This document shows positions 26,995 through 36,125 of a stretch of DNA of 64,000 nt, piece by piece. This DNA is from Microbacterium sp. SLBN-154. Its GTDB lineage: Bacteria > Actinomycetota > Actinomycetes > Actinomycetales > Microbacteriaceae. Position 1 is the stretch's first letter. Each line of letters opens with the position of its first letter. The notes under the pieces were generated by a model. That model saw nothing but the letters and a program-made list of their open reading frames with translations, was not told the origin of the DNA and did no database searches. Location: contig NZ_VFNL01000001.1 of assembly GCF_006715565.1 (NCBI RefSeq), forward strand, positions 1,550,001 through 1,614,000, read 5' to 3'. The translations under genes and the position numbers were made by a program.

Positions 26995-27900
26995 ATGAGC
27001 ACCTGGGATCTGCCCGCCACCGCGGCCGAGCTGCACGCCCCCACCGACACCGACGACAAGTACCGGCGGGGCGTCGTCGGGATCCGCACGGGCTCGGACC
27101 AGTACCCCGGTGCCGCGGTGCTGGGCGTCGAAGCGGCGTGGCGGACGGGTGTCGGCATGGTCCGCTACCTCGGCCCCGACCGGCCCACCGCGCTCGTTCT
27201 GCACCGCCGGCCCGAGACGGTCACCTCGAGCGGACGGGTGCAGGCCTGGCTGATCGGGTCGGGAACGGATGCCGCGACGAGGCCCCGCGGCGAGGTGTCG
27301 GCGTTGCGCGACATCCTCTCCCGACCCGAACCGGTCGTCCTCGACGCCGGCGCCCTCGACCTCGTCGCCGACGGCGCACGCGAGGGCGGCGTGCGGGTGC
27401 TGACCCCGCACGACCGGGAGCACGACAGGCTGCGGGAGGCGTTCGGGCTCGCCCCCCTCGGGCCCGACGCCGGAGACCGGCGCGTCGATGGCGCCGTCGA
27501 GACCGCGCGCCGCACCGGCGCGGTCGTGGTGCTCAAGGGCGCGCGCACGATCGTGGCCGAGCCCGAGGGGTGGCACGTCCTGGTCGCGCAGGAGGGCACC
27601 TCCTGGCTCGCGACCGCCGGAACCGGCGACGTGCTCGCCGGGGTCCTCGGGGCGGTCGTAGCCGGGGCTGCGGCCCGCGAGGAGCGGGCGGGGAGCGCCG
27701 GCGACGGCGCGGGAGCCGCGGAGCCGGGCCTCGTCCCGTGGGCCCGGCGCGCCGCGGCCGCGGTGTGGCTGCACCAGCGCGCGGGGGCGCGGGCCGCCGA
27801 GTGGGCGGCCGGGGGTGCGGGGCGGCGTGGCGGCCCCGTCACGGCGCTCGATGTGGCCGGCGCCCTGCCCGCGGTGGTCGCCGAAGCGCTCGCCGGCTGA
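26995..27900 (+). CDS. nnrD: ADP/ATP-dependent NAD(P)H-hydrate dehydratase
   Basis: 301 residues with the ribokinase-like fold of NnrD: KYRRGVVGIRTGSDQYPGAAVLGVEAAWRTGVGMVRYLGP at the N-terminus, VVLDAGALDLV, LTPHDREHDRL, VVLKGARTIVAEP, and the anion-hole motif ATAGTGDVLAGVLGAVVAGAAA. It repairs hydrated NAD(P)H. The epimerase NnrE that often precedes or fuses with it is not here. The segment around residues 230-275 is Ala/Gly-rich and low complexity. Leaderless start. Confidence 0.9.
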   Translation: MSTWDLPATAAELHAPTDTDDKYRRGVVGIRTGSDQYPGAAVLGVEAAWRTGVGMVRYLGPDRPTALVLHRRPETVTSSGRVQAWLIGSGTDAATRPRGEVSALRDILSRPEPVVLDAGALDLVADGAREGGVRVLTPHDREHDRLREAFGLAPLGPDAGDRRVDGAVETARRTGAVVVLKGARTIVAEPEGWHVLVAQEGTSWLATAGTGDVLAGVLGAVVAGAAAREERAGSAGDGAGAAEPGLVPWARRAAAAVWLHQRAGARAAEWAAGGAGRRGGPVTALDVAGALPAVVAEALAG

Positions 27901-27949
27901 GCCGGGCGGGCAGCCTCCCGACAGACAGAGGAACGCGGGCACCGCGCCT

Positions 27950-27955
27950 TAGGAT
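27950..27955 (+). promoter_or_regulatory. -10 element for the GT87-type gene, leaderless arrangement
   Basis: TAGGAT ends 6 bases before GTG 27962, with no ribosome binding site between. Confidence 0.45.
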
Positions 27956-27961
27956 GGGCGC

Positions 27962-29182
27962 GTGTCGAAGCGGGCGGTGCTCTGGGTCGCGTTCGTGCTG
28001 GTGCACGTCGCGGTGGCGGTGCTCGGCTTCCTCCAGCCCAATCAGCCCATGGGCGACGTGTACATGGTCTACGAGCCGTGGGCGAATCGTGCGGCGGCGG
28101 GCGACGGAGTGGTCGGGATCACCGAGACCTGGGTCTACCCCGCCCTGGCCCTTCTCCCCCTCCTCCTCACCCACGTGCTCGCGCCGCTGTGGGGCTCGTA
28201 CATCGTCGCGTGGGCGGTGGTCGTCACCGCCGTGGATGCTGCGGCCTTCGCGCTCCTCGTCGGGCGCGGCCGCTCGCAGGGCCGGACGGTGGCGGCCTGG
28301 TTCTGGCTGGTGTTCATCCTGGCGCTTGGTCCGGTGGGAATGTACCGCCTGGACGCGATCACCGTGCCCCTCGCCGTGGCCGGCTGCCTCTGGCTGCTGA
28401 CCAGACCCTGGCTCGCGGCGCTGCTCCTGGCCGCGGCGACCTGGATCAAGGTGTGGCCCGCGGCGCTCCTCCTGGCCGCCGTCATCGCCGTGCGCCGTCG
28501 CCTCGCGCTCGTCGGCGGTGCCGCGGCGCTCTCGGCGATCGTGATCGGGGTCGTCGTCGCCGTCGGCGGCGCCGGGCACCTGTTCGGCTTCGTCTTCGAT
28601 CAGACGGAGCGGGGTCTGCAGGTCGAGGCGCCGGTCAGCGCCTTCTGGCTGTGGCGGGCGCTGGCGGGCTTCGGCGACTCCCGGGTGTTCTACGACGACG
28701 AGATCCTGACCTGGCAGGTGACCGGTCCAGGTGCTGCCGCCGTGAGCGATGCGATGACCGCCGTGATGGTGGCGGCGGTCGTTGTGGTGACGACGATCGG
28801 GGCGCTGCGCGTTCGCCGTGGCATCCCGTTCCTGCGGGTCTTCCCGGCTCTTGCGCTCAGTCTCGTGCTGGTCTTCATCGTGACCAACAAGGTCGGTTCG
28901 CCCCAGTACCTCACGTGGATCATCGCGCCCCTCGTCGTCGGGCTCGTTCTCGACCGCGACCGCTGGTGGTCGCCGGCCTGCCTGGCCCTCGTGAGCGCCG
29001 CCCTCACTCAGCTCATCTACCCGCTCTGGTACGACCGTCTGCTCGGTGGCGACCCGATCGCCGTCGGCGCGCTGACGCTGCGCAATGTCCTGCTCGTGGG
29101 GCTGCTGGCGTGGAGTGTCGCACTGCTCGTGCGAACGCCCCGGCGCGTGCCGGCCCCCGCGGTCGTCGACGCCCTGGCCTGA
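27962..29182 (+). CDS. Polytopic membrane glycosyltransferase, GT87/DUF2029 type
   Basis: 406 residues with about ten hydrophobic segments, GTG start. An extracytoplasmic loop after the first helix carries acidic residues (PMGDVYMVYEPWANR) where GT-C enzymes bind a polyprenyl-phosphate sugar. LGPVGMYRLDAITVPLAVAG and ATWIKVWPAALL are typical of GT87 mannosyltransferase-like proteins, and FVFDQTERGLQVEAPVSAFWLW follows. It is probably a polyprenyl-phosphate-dependent sugar transferase for cell-envelope glycans. Donor and acceptor are unknown. Confidence 0.78.
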   Translation: MSKRAVLWVAFVLVHVAVAVLGFLQPNQPMGDVYMVYEPWANRAAAGDGVVGITETWVYPALALLPLLLTHVLAPLWGSYIVAWAVVVTAVDAAAFALLVGRGRSQGRTVAAWFWLVFILALGPVGMYRLDAITVPLAVAGCLWLLTRPWLAALLLAAATWIKVWPAALLLAAVIAVRRRLALVGGAAALSAIVIGVVVAVGGAGHLFGFVFDQTERGLQVEAPVSAFWLWRALAGFGDSRVFYDDEILTWQVTGPGAAAVSDAMTAVMVAAVVVVTTIGALRVRRGIPFLRVFPALALSLVLVFIVTNKVGSPQYLTWIIAPLVVGLVLDRDRWWSPACLALVSAALTQLIYPLWYDRLLGGDPIAVGALTLRNVLLVGLLAWSVALLVRTPRRVPAPAVVDALA

Positions 29183-29203
29183 TCCATCCACCGAAAGGAC
29201 CCC

Positions 29204-29530
29204 ATGCTCGTCGCCTTCTCCGTCGCCCCGAGCGGCACCGGCCGCTCGGACGGCTCCGTCCACGACGCCGTCGCCGCCGCCGTCCGTGTGGTGCGCAGCT
29301 CTGGGCTGCCGCACCGCACCACGTCGATGTTCACCGAGGTCGAGGGGGAGTGGGACGAGGTGATGGATGTCGTCAAGCGAGCCACCGAGGCGGTCCTGCC
29401 CTTCGGCTCGCGGGTGTCGCTCGTGCTCAAGGCCGATATCCGTCCGGGGCGCACGGGCGAGATCGACGCCAAGATCGACCGCCTCGAGCGCGCGATCGGC
29501 GAGGGATCCGACCCGCACGCCGAGGCGTGA
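29204..29530 (+). CDS. Thiamine-binding protein, MTH1187/YkoF-like (DUF77)
   Basis: 108 residues starting MLVAFSVAPSGTG, with GAAAGGA 8 bases before the ATG. The family pattern AFSVAP..., VRVVRSSGLPHRTTSMFTEVEGEWDEVMDVVKRA, SRVSLVLKADIRPGR is complete. These small proteins form ferredoxin-like tetramers that bind thiamine or its precursors; the physiological role is poorly defined. It ends in a 4-base overlap (GTGA) with the following NUDIX gene. Confidence 0.9.
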   Translation: MLVAFSVAPSGTGRSDGSVHDAVAAAVRVVRSSGLPHRTTSMFTEVEGEWDEVMDVVKRATEAVLPFGSRVSLVLKADIRPGRTGEIDAKIDRLERAIGEGSDPHAEA

Positions 29531-30321
29531 CCGGGTCGGCGACCGACGAGCCGGGAGCGTCGTCGTCCGCTGCCGCCGACCGGCTGGCGCGGGTGCTCGC
29601 CGACGCGGCGGGGCAGTCGCGACCGCGCACGGAGCGCGACGCGGGCGACCCCGACGTCCCTGTCGCCGGAACCGCGGTCCTGCTGCGCGACACGGCCCGC
29701 GGCGTGGAGGTGCTCATGCTCGAGCGCCCCGGACGGGGATCCTTCGCCGGGGCGTGGGTGTTCCCCGGCGGCAAGGTGGAACCCGGTGACGCCGGTGGTG
29801 CGGGAGCGGATGACGAGGAGGCCACGGCTCGACGGGCCGCCACGCGCGAGACCCGTGAGGAAGTGGGCCTCGAACTGGCAGGTGAGGCGCTGGCCACCGT
29901 GTCCCTGTGGGACCCGCCCCCGGGCCTGCCGCTGCGAATCCGCACGTGGTTCTTCCTCGCCGGTCTCCGGGGCGAGGCGGCCGGCGAGGTCGACGGTCTC
30001 GTCCTCGCCGAAGGGGAGGTCACACGCGCCGAGTGGCTGCGTCCGGGCGAGGCGCTCGCCGCCCACGGACGAGGGGAGCTCGTCCTGTATCCGCCCACCT
30101 GGGTGACCCTCCACGACCTCGCTGATGCCGAAAGCGCGGAGCAGGCGATGCGGAGAACCCGGCGGACGGGGGTGCGTCGCTTCGACACCGTGGCCCGGCG
30201 GGGACCCGAGGGTCCGGTCCTGCTCTGGGAGGGGGATGCGGAGTTCCACGCGCCCGGTCCGGGCGTCGCCCGGCATCGGCTGGAGATCGGGAGTCTCCCG
30301 TGGCGGTATCTGCGTCGCTAG
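29527..30321 (+). CDS. NUDIX hydrolase, NUDT19-like
   Basis: 264 residues from GTG 29527, which overlaps the preceding stop by 4 bases; the frame is open far upstream but that part is the reading-frame shadow of other genes. The core is VAGTAVLLRDTARGVEVLMLERPGRGSFAGAWVFPGGKVEPGD, in segments, then an insertion and ATRETREEVGLEL, the REx2EExG NUDIX box. The insertion between the glycines and the box is typical of NUDT19/coenzyme-A-type members. WLRPGEAL follows. It probably hydrolyses a nucleoside-diphosphate derivative; the substrate is unknown. It converges on metX, sharing the palindromic CTAG at the two stops. Confidence 0.88.
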   Translation: MTGSATDEPGASSSAAADRLARVLADAAGQSRPRTERDAGDPDVPVAGTAVLLRDTARGVEVLMLERPGRGSFAGAWVFPGGKVEPGDAGGAGADDEEATARRAATRETREEVGLELAGEALATVSLWDPPPGLPLRIRTWFFLAGLRGEAAGEVDGLVLAEGEVTRAEWLRPGEALAAHGRGELVLYPPTWVTLHDLADAESAEQAMRRTRRTGVRRFDTVARRGPEGPVLLWEGDAEFHAPGPGVARHRLEIGSLPWRYLRR

Positions 30322-31532
30322 GTGGCGAGCAGGCGTTCCAGGTGTAGCCCGACCGGCGCGGTCTCGATGAGGAACCCGTCATGGCCGAAGTCGCTGACGA
30401 GCCCCACGGCGCGGTCGCCGTCGATGTTGCGGCGGAGTCCGCGTGCGATGCGGTGCTGCCCGTCGACGGGGAAGAGGCGGTCGCTGTCGATCCCGAGCAC
30501 GAGGGCGCGGGCCGTCACCCGCTCCAGGGCGCTTTCGACCCCGCCGCGGTCGCGGCCGATGTCATGCGAGTTCATCGCCTCGACGAGGGTGAGGTAGGTG
30601 TTGGCGTCGAAGCGACGCGTGAACTTGTTGCCGTGGAAGTCGAGGTAGCTCTCCACAGCGAAGCGTCCGCCGTGGCCGAGGGGGCTGACCCCCGACTGCC
30701 ATGACCGCTGGAAGCGCTGATTCAACTCCGTCGGCGAGCGGTAGTTCAAAAGCGCCATCCGTCGTGCCAGCGCGAGCCCCCGGTGCGGACCGTCGCCGTC
30801 ACCGGCGTCGTAGTACTCCCCGCCCTGGAAGCGCGGATCGATCCGGATCGCCTCGAGCTGAACCGAGTTCAAGGCCACCTGATCGGCGGTCGTCACCGGC
30901 GGCGCCGACAGCACCGCCATCCGTTCCACCCGCTCCGGGTGCGAGACCCCCCACTCCAGCGCGTGCATGCCGCCCATGGAGCCGCCGATCACCGCCGCCC
31001 AGACGTCGATCCCGAGCGCGTCGGCGAGCCGCACCTGGGCTGCGACCTGGTCGCGGACGGTGAGATAGGGGAACCGGGATGCCCACTCGTAGCCGTCGGG
31101 CGCGATGCTCGCAGGTCCCGTCGAGCCCTGGCATCCGCCCAGCATGTTCGGCGCGACCACGAACCAGCGGTCGGTGTCGACGGGCCTGCCGGGGCCGACG
31201 ATGTCGTCCCACCAGCCGTCGGTGGGGTGCCCCGGGCCGGCCTCGCCGGTGACGTGGCTGTCGCCGGTGAGGGCGTGGAGGATCAGCACGGCATTGTCGC
31301 GGGCCGGTGTGAGCTCACCCCACGTCTCGAAGGCGATGCGGATGCCGGGGAGCTCCGTTCCGCCCTCCGTGCGGAATGCGCCGAAGGCGGCGAACTGGCG
31401 GTCGCCCGCGGGGTCGCCGTCGCGCCACGCGCCGGTCACGGGCGGGCGGCCGAGAAGCAGGCGCGCGTCGGCCTCCGTCACCGGTGCGCTCGGCACCGTG
31501 TCTTCGGAGGTCTGCCAGTCCATGCCTGCCAT
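30318..31532 (-). CDS. metX: Homoserine O-acetyltransferase
   Basis: 404 residues (an alternative ATG at 31523 would remove three). Alpha/beta hydrolase pattern: IRIAFETWGELTPARDNAVLILHALTGDSHV, PNMLGGCQGSTGP, VIGGSMGGMHALEWGVSHP with the nucleophilic Ser, VLGIDSDRLFPVDGQH with the Asp, and DFGHDGFLIE with the His. It acetylates homoserine using acetyl-CoA, the committed step to methionine by direct sulfhydrylation. Its usual partner metY lies 2.3 kb further on the same strand, separated by two plus-strand genes. Confidence 0.95.
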   Translation of the reverse strand: MAGMDWQTSEDTVPSAPVTEADARLLLGRPPVTGAWRDGDPAGDRQFAAFGAFRTEGGTELPGIRIAFETWGELTPARDNAVLILHALTGDSHVTGEAGPGHPTDGWWDDIVGPGRPVDTDRWFVVAPNMLGGCQGSTGPASIAPDGYEWASRFPYLTVRDQVAAQVRLADALGIDVWAAVIGGSMGGMHALEWGVSHPERVERMAVLSAPPVTTADQVALNSVQLEAIRIDPRFQGGEYYDAGDGDGPHRGLALARRMALLNYRSPTELNQRFQRSWQSGVSPLGHGGRFAVESYLDFHGNKFTRRFDANTYLTLVEAMNSHDIGRDRGGVESALERVTARALVLGIDSDRLFPVDGQHRIARGLRRNIDGDRAVGLVSDFGHDGFLIETAPVGLHLERLLAT

Positions 31533-31600
31533 TCTCGCCGCTGGTCGCGGTGGCCAGCGCTGTGTTACGACCCCGGCTAGTGTGGGGCGGGGGGACGGAC

Positions 31601-32797
31601 GTGAACACAGCTCAGGACGCGACGCGCCGCGAGATCATCGCGCAGTACGGCGTCGTCGGCGAGCCCCCCGAGCCCGACCTCGAGGGTCTGGTGCAGCTGG
31701 CCGCGACCATCTCGGGCGTGCCGACCGCGGTGATCAACATCATCGACGATCGGCACCAGCATCAGATCGCCACCGTGGGGATCTCGCCCTCCGTGTGCGC
31801 ACGGGAGGACTCGATGTGCGCGGTCGTCTTCGAGGGTGCGCATCGGGTGGTCGTCAGCGACGCCCGTCGCGACGAGCGGTTCGCGACGAATCCCTTCGTC
31901 ACCGGAGACATCGCGCGCATCAGGTTCTACGCCTCGAGCCCGCTGGTGACGCCGGGGGGAGTCGCCATCGGCACGCTGTGCGTCTTCGACGACGACCCCG
32001 GCCTGCTCACCGAGGAACAGGGCCGCGCGCTCGACGTCCTCGCCCATCAGGTGGTCGACGTGCTGGAGCTGCGCAGACTCGCGCGCGAGCTCAAGCGATC
32101 CAACGAGGCGCTCGAGGGTTTCGCCCGCCAGGTCAGTCATGACCTGCGCAATCCCCTCACCGCGATCAGCGGTTTCCTCGAACTCGCCGTCGACAGTCCT
32201 GAGCTCGCCGACGCGCCGGTCGCGGCCCGCGCGATCGAGCGGGCGGAGGCCGCGGCGCACCGCATGTCCGGGATGCTGGACGATCTTCTCGCCTTCGCGC
32301 GTGTGGGCGGCGTACCGCCCGCCACGGCGAGGGTCGATGTCGGCGAGCTGCTGGAGGAGATCCAGGACGATCTGCACTCGGCCCTCAGCGAGAGCGGTGC
32401 CCGCATCGATGTCACCGCCTCGGCCGAGATGGAAGGCGACCGCACCATGCTTCGCGTGCTGGTGGAGAACCTCGTGGCCAACGCCGTGAAGTTCTCACAG
32501 GCCGCCGGCGGAAGACCTCACGTCGACGTCCGCGTGGAGCGAACGTCATCCGGCATCCGGCTGATCGTCGACGACGACGGTCCCGGCATCCCCGAAGATG
32601 ACAGGGAACGGGTCTTCGGGCTGATGGAACGAGGTCAGAACGCCCTCGCACCGGGACTGGGGATCGGACTGGCCACCTGCCGCCGCATCGCTGAAGCGCA
32701 CGGCGGGCGGATCGGAATCAGCGATTCCCCGCTCGGTGGCGCGCGCGTGTGGGTGGTCCTGCCCGGATCCGACCGATTCGAGCCCGCCGCCGTCTGA
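31601..32797 (+). CDS. GAF-domain sensor histidine kinase, soluble orphan
   Basis: 398 residues from GTG 31601, preceded by a G-rich stretch. The GAF domain (about residues 20-160: VQLAATISGVPTAVINIIDD, CAREDSMCAVVF, FYASSPLVTPGGVAIGTLCVFDD) is followed by a short coiled coil and HisKA helix with FARQVSHDLRNPLTAISGFLELA. The HATPase has ENLVANAVKFS, VDDDGPGIPEDDRERVF and GLGIGLATCRRIAEAHGG. There are no membrane segments, so it senses an internal signal. The two Cys of CAREDSMC could be redox or metal ligands, which is speculation. No response regulator is adjacent. Confidence 0.9.
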   Translation: MNTAQDATRREIIAQYGVVGEPPEPDLEGLVQLAATISGVPTAVINIIDDRHQHQIATVGISPSVCAREDSMCAVVFEGAHRVVVSDARRDERFATNPFVTGDIARIRFYASSPLVTPGGVAIGTLCVFDDDPGLLTEEQGRALDVLAHQVVDVLELRRLARELKRSNEALEGFARQVSHDLRNPLTAISGFLELAVDSPELADAPVAARAIERAEAAAHRMSGMLDDLLAFARVGGVPPATARVDVGELLEEIQDDLHSALSESGARIDVTASAEMEGDRTMLRVLVENLVANAVKFSQAAGGRPHVDVRVERTSSGIRLIVDDDGPGIPEDDRERVFGLMERGQNALAPGLGIGLATCRRIAEAHGGRIGISDSPLGGARVWVVLPGSDRFEPAAV

Positions 32798-32815
32798 GCA
32801 CAGGATGATGGGAGC

Positions 32816-33514
32816 ATGGCGCGCTTCCTTCTCATCGCCGCTTCGAGCGGCATCGGCCAGGCCACCGCGGAGATCCTCCGAAGCAGTGGGCACGAGGTCG
32901 TCACGACCGCACGCGGCGACGACGTCATCACTCCCGACCACGTCGTCGACGCCACCGACTTCGCTGCCGTCGACGAGGTGTTCGCCGCGGCGGGGGAGCT
33001 CGACGGGGTCGCCTGCTTCGCCGGGTCGCTGCTGCTCAAGCCCGCGCATCTGACGACGGCCGAGGAGTACCACGAGGTGGTCGCCGCGTCGCTCACGACC
33101 GCCTTCGCGACGGTGCGGGGTGCGGGGAAGCACCTCAAGCGCGGGGGATCGGTCGTGCTCGTGTCATCCGCTGCGGCTCTGCACGGAACGGCGAATCACG
33201 AGGCCATCGCCGCCGCGAAATCAGGGGTGGTCGGGCTGGCTCTGTCGGCCGCAGCGACGTACGCGTCGCGTAACCTGCGGGTGAACGCGGTGGCTCCGGG
33301 TCTCACCGAGACCTCGCTGACCGCGTCGCTGACCGAGACCGACGGGGCGCGCAAGGTGTCGGAGGCGATGCACGCCCTCGGGCGGCTGGGCAAGCCCGAC
33401 GATGTCGCGCGAGCGGTGGCCTTCCTCCTCGACCCCGCGAACGACTGGATCACCGGGCAGGTGCTGGCCGTCGACGGAGGCCTCGCCCGGGTCCGCCCGC
33501 GCATGAAGGTCTGA
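32816..33514 (+). CDS. SDR-fold protein lacking the catalytic tyrosine
   Basis: 232 residues with the Rossmann nucleotide-binding start FLLIAASSGIGQATAEIL and SDR landmarks VVLVSSAAALHG and RNLRVNAVAPGLTET. At the active site, where SDRs have YxxxK, the sequence is HEAIAAAKSG: the lysine is present but the tyrosine position is isoleucine. The protein may therefore bind NAD(P) without ordinary oxidoreductase chemistry, or belong to a subfamily with this variation. It follows the GAF kinase by 18 bases and may be co-transcribed. Confidence 0.82.
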   Translation: MARFLLIAASSGIGQATAEILRSSGHEVVTTARGDDVITPDHVVDATDFAAVDEVFAAAGELDGVACFAGSLLLKPAHLTTAEEYHEVVAASLTTAFATVRGAGKHLKRGGSVVLVSSAAALHGTANHEAIAAAKSGVVGLALSAAATYASRNLRVNAVAPGLTETSLTASLTETDGARKVSEAMHALGRLGKPDDVARAVAFLLDPANDWITGQVLAVDGGLARVRPRMKV

Positions 33515-33821
33515 CGCGCGGCGTGCGGACGCGCGCGCACTCGCGCGCACTGCGCGGTCCCCGGCGCGCGGGCCCAGGTCGCACCGCGGAGATCTGCGCT
33601 CGTGCGGGCGTATGGGCCGGATCGGTCTGCGGGAGGGTGGATCTCCGCGGGAGCGAGGAAGGCTGGTCCGAAAGAGGAGACGGATGCCGCGGGGCGGCGT
33701 CGTGCTCGATGGGGCGCCGCGCGATCCGTGCCTCGATGGGGCCGCTTCGCGATCCGCGACCGCACGCAGAGCGCCCCGCGGGCTCTGTTCGAGCTCGCAG
33801 GGCGCTTCGATGTCGCCTGTG
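33515..33821. other. Intergenic region without recognised gene
   Basis: 307 very G/C-rich bases between the convergent SDR-fold gene and metY. A run of alternating GCGC and CACT elements lies at 33530-33560. Open frames here overlap each other on both strands and match nothing recognisable. I see no clear terminator hairpin or RNA gene. Confidence 0.5.
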
Positions 33822-35144
33822 TCAGGCGCGGGCGGCCTCTGAGACCCGGCGCGCAGCGGCGAGGGCCTGCTCGAGGTCGGCCTTGAGGTCATCGACGTTC
33901 TCGATCCCCACCGACAGGCGCACGAGCCCCGGGGTCACCCCGGCGGTGAGCTGCTGCTCGGGAGTGAGCTGCGAGTGGGTGGTCGAGGCGGGGTGGATGA
34001 CGAGCGAGCGCACGTCGCCGATGTTGGCGAGGTGGCTGAACAGCGTCAGCGAGTTCACGAACTCACGGCCCGCATCCACACCGCCCTTCAGCTCGAAGGA
34101 CAGCACCGCGCCCACACCCTTCGGGGCGTAGCGGTTCGCAGCGGCGTACCAGGGCGAGGTCGGAAGACCCGAATAGTTCACCGACGCGACGTCGGACTGG
34201 TTCTCCAGCCACTCGGCGATCTCTTGCGCGTTCTGCACGTGACGCTCGATGCGCAGCGACAGCGTCTCGATGCCCTGCAGGAGCAGCCAGGCGCTGTTCG
34301 GCGAGATGGAGGATCCGAGGTCGCGCAGCAGCTGCACACGGGCCTTGATGATGTAGGCGAGACCGTCGCCCACGGCCGCGGTGTAGCTCGCTCCGTGGTA
34401 CGACGGGTCGGGCTCGGTGAACCCGGGGAAGCGGTCGACGTTCTTCGACCACTCGAACGATCCGCCGTCGACGATCACGCCGCCGATCACGGTGCCGTGG
34501 CCGCCGAGGAACTTCGTCGCCGAGTGCAGCACGATGTCGGCGCCGTGCTCGAACGGACGGATGAGGTAGGGCGTGGCGATCGTGTTGTCGACGATGAGCG
34601 GGACTCCCGCCTCGTGCGCGACGTCGGCGACGGTGCGGATGTCGAGGACGTTGATCTTGGGGTTGCCGATCGTCTCGGCGAAGAACGCCTTGGTGTTCGG
34701 TCGCACCGCGCGGCGCCACTCGTCGGCGTCATCCTGGTTCTCGACGAAGGTGACCTCGATGCCGAGCTTGGCCAGGGTGTACTTGAACAGGTTGTAGGTG
34801 CCGCCGTAGATCGAGCTGGAGGACACGAAGTGGTCGCCCGCCTGCGCGAGGTTGAGGATCGCGAAGGTCTCGGCCGCTTGCCCGCTGGAGACCAGCAGTG
34901 CGCCGGTGCCGCCCTCCAGCGCCGCGATGCGCTGCTCGACGACATCCTGCGTGGGGTTCTGGATGCGGGTGTAGATGTTTCCGAACTCGGCCAGCGCGAA
35001 GAGGTTGGCGGCGTGATCGGTGTTGTCGAACACGTACGACGTGGTCTGGTAGATGGGCGTGGCGCGGGCCTTCGTCACCGGGTCGGGCTGCGCGCCCGAG
35101 TGGATCTGCTTGGTCTCGAAACGCCAGTTCTCGGGTGCGGACAT
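33822..35144 (-). CDS. metY: O-acetylhomoserine sulfhydrylase
   Basis: 440 residues: FETKQIHSGAQPDPVTKARATPIYQTTSYVFDNTDHAANLFAL at the N-terminus, in parts, then AALEGGTGALLVSSGQAAET, DNTIATPYLIRPFEHGADIVLHSATKFLGGHGTVIGG with the PLP lysine, and SLRIERHVQNAQEIAEWL. It makes homocysteine from O-acetylhomoserine and sulfide. It works directly after MetX, yet the two genes are not adjacent here. The upstream region was inspected for SAM riboswitch elements and none was recognised. Confidence 0.95.
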   Translation of the reverse strand: MSAPENWRFETKQIHSGAQPDPVTKARATPIYQTTSYVFDNTDHAANLFALAEFGNIYTRIQNPTQDVVEQRIAALEGGTGALLVSSGQAAETFAILNLAQAGDHFVSSSSIYGGTYNLFKYTLAKLGIEVTFVENQDDADEWRRAVRPNTKAFFAETIGNPKINVLDIRTVADVAHEAGVPLIVDNTIATPYLIRPFEHGADIVLHSATKFLGGHGTVIGGVIVDGGSFEWSKNVDRFPGFTEPDPSYHGASYTAAVGDGLAYIIKARVQLLRDLGSSISPNSAWLLLQGIETLSLRIERHVQNAQEIAEWLENQSDVASVNYSGLPTSPWYAAANRYAPKGVGAVLSFELKGGVDAGREFVNSLTLFSHLANIGDVRSLVIHPASTTHSQLTPEQQLTAGVTPGLVRLSVGIENVDDLKADLEQALAAARRVSEAARA

Positions 35145-35290
35145 GGGCTGCTCCTACCGGTCGATGGGTGCCGCGGCGGGTTCCGCGACCTCTTCGAGCG
35201 TACGGAAGGCCCCCCTCGTCGACAACGCGAGGGAAATGTGACGTAATGCGGGCCGGCGCGGGCCGTGCGCCCCGCGCCGGGTGCGCCTTG

Positions 35291-35296
35291 TAGCGT
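35291..35296 (+). promoter_or_regulatory. -10-like element before the 35304 gene
   Basis: TAGCGT ends 7 bases before ATG 35304. GAGGAG lies within those 7 bases, so either a leaderless or a short-leader mRNA is possible. Confidence 0.35.
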
Positions 35297-35303
35297 GAGG
35301 AGT

Positions 35304-36125
35304 ATGACCGATGCCACGACGACGGATGCCGCACATCGACCGACCGCCAGACGCGCGGTGGTCACCGGAGCGAGCTCGGGGATCGGCGAGGCGACGGCGC
35401 GGAAGCTTCGGGCACTCGGCTGGGACGTGGTCGCCGTGGCCCGACGTGCCGAGCGCCTCGCCGCACTGGAGAACGAGATCGGCGCCGTCGCCTTCGCCGC
35501 CGACCTCACTGCCGCCGCCGATGTCGAGGCGCTCGCCGAGTGGCTGGCGGAGACGGGGCCGGTCGACGCGCTCGTCAACATCGCCGGGGGCGCGCGCGGC
35601 ACCGATCGTGTCGAGGACGGCGACCCCGACGACTGGCAGTGGATGTTCGAGGTCAATGTGCTCGCCACGCAGCGCCTCACCGCCGCTCTGCTGCCGCTGC
35701 TGCGCCGCACGGCGGCCGACCGGGCATCCCACGCCGATGTGGTCTTCGTCACCTCGACCGCTGCGCAGATCGCCTACGCCGGCGGTGCCGGATACAACGC
35801 CGCGAAGGCGGGACAGTCGATGATCGCGCACGCGCTGCGCCTCGAGGTCAACGGCGAGCCCCTCCGGGTCATCGAGATCGCGCCGGGCATGGTGCAGACC
35901 GAGGAGTTCACGCTCAATCGCCTCGGCGGTGATCGCGCTGCGGCCGACCGGGTGTACGAGGACGTCCAGGCGCCGCTCACCGCCGATGACGTCGCGGACG
36001 TCATCGGGTATGCACTGTCGGCGCCGGGGCACGTCAACCTCGACCTCGTCACGATGCGACCGGTCGCGCAGTCGGCGCAGCACCTGCTGGCCCGCGGGCC
36101 GCTGCACGTGCGCACCGCCGGCTGA
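35304..36125 (+). CDS. Classical SDR-family oxidoreductase, YdfG-like
   Basis: 273 residues from ATG 35304 with GAGGAG just upstream. [31 protein letters not shown] is the NADP-binding motif (Arg-rich after strand 2); [37 protein letters not shown] with YxxxK, and [13 protein letters not shown] complete the catalytic set. It resembles YdfG/serine-dehydrogenase-type enzymes acting on 3-hydroxy acids, but the substrate is unknown. The stop overlaps the ung ATG by one base (TGATG). Confidence 0.9.
   Translation: MTDATTTDAAHRPTARRAVVTGASSGIGEATARKLRALGWDVVAVARRAERLAALENEIGAVAFAADLTAAADVEALAEWLAETGPVDALVNIAGGARGTDRVEDGDPDDWQWMFEVNVLATQRLTAALLPLLRRTAADRASHADVVFVTSTAAQIAYAGGAGYNAAKAGQSMIAHALRLEVNGEPLRVIEIAPGMVQTEEFTLNRLGGDRAAADRVYEDVQAPLTADDVADVIGYALSAPGHVNLDLVTMRPVAQSAQHLLARGPLHVRTAG

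Noticed and set aside
35145..35303. SAM riboswitch upstream of metY
   Set aside because: The region was read on the minus strand and no conserved SAM-I, SAM-II or SAM-IV core could be recognised.
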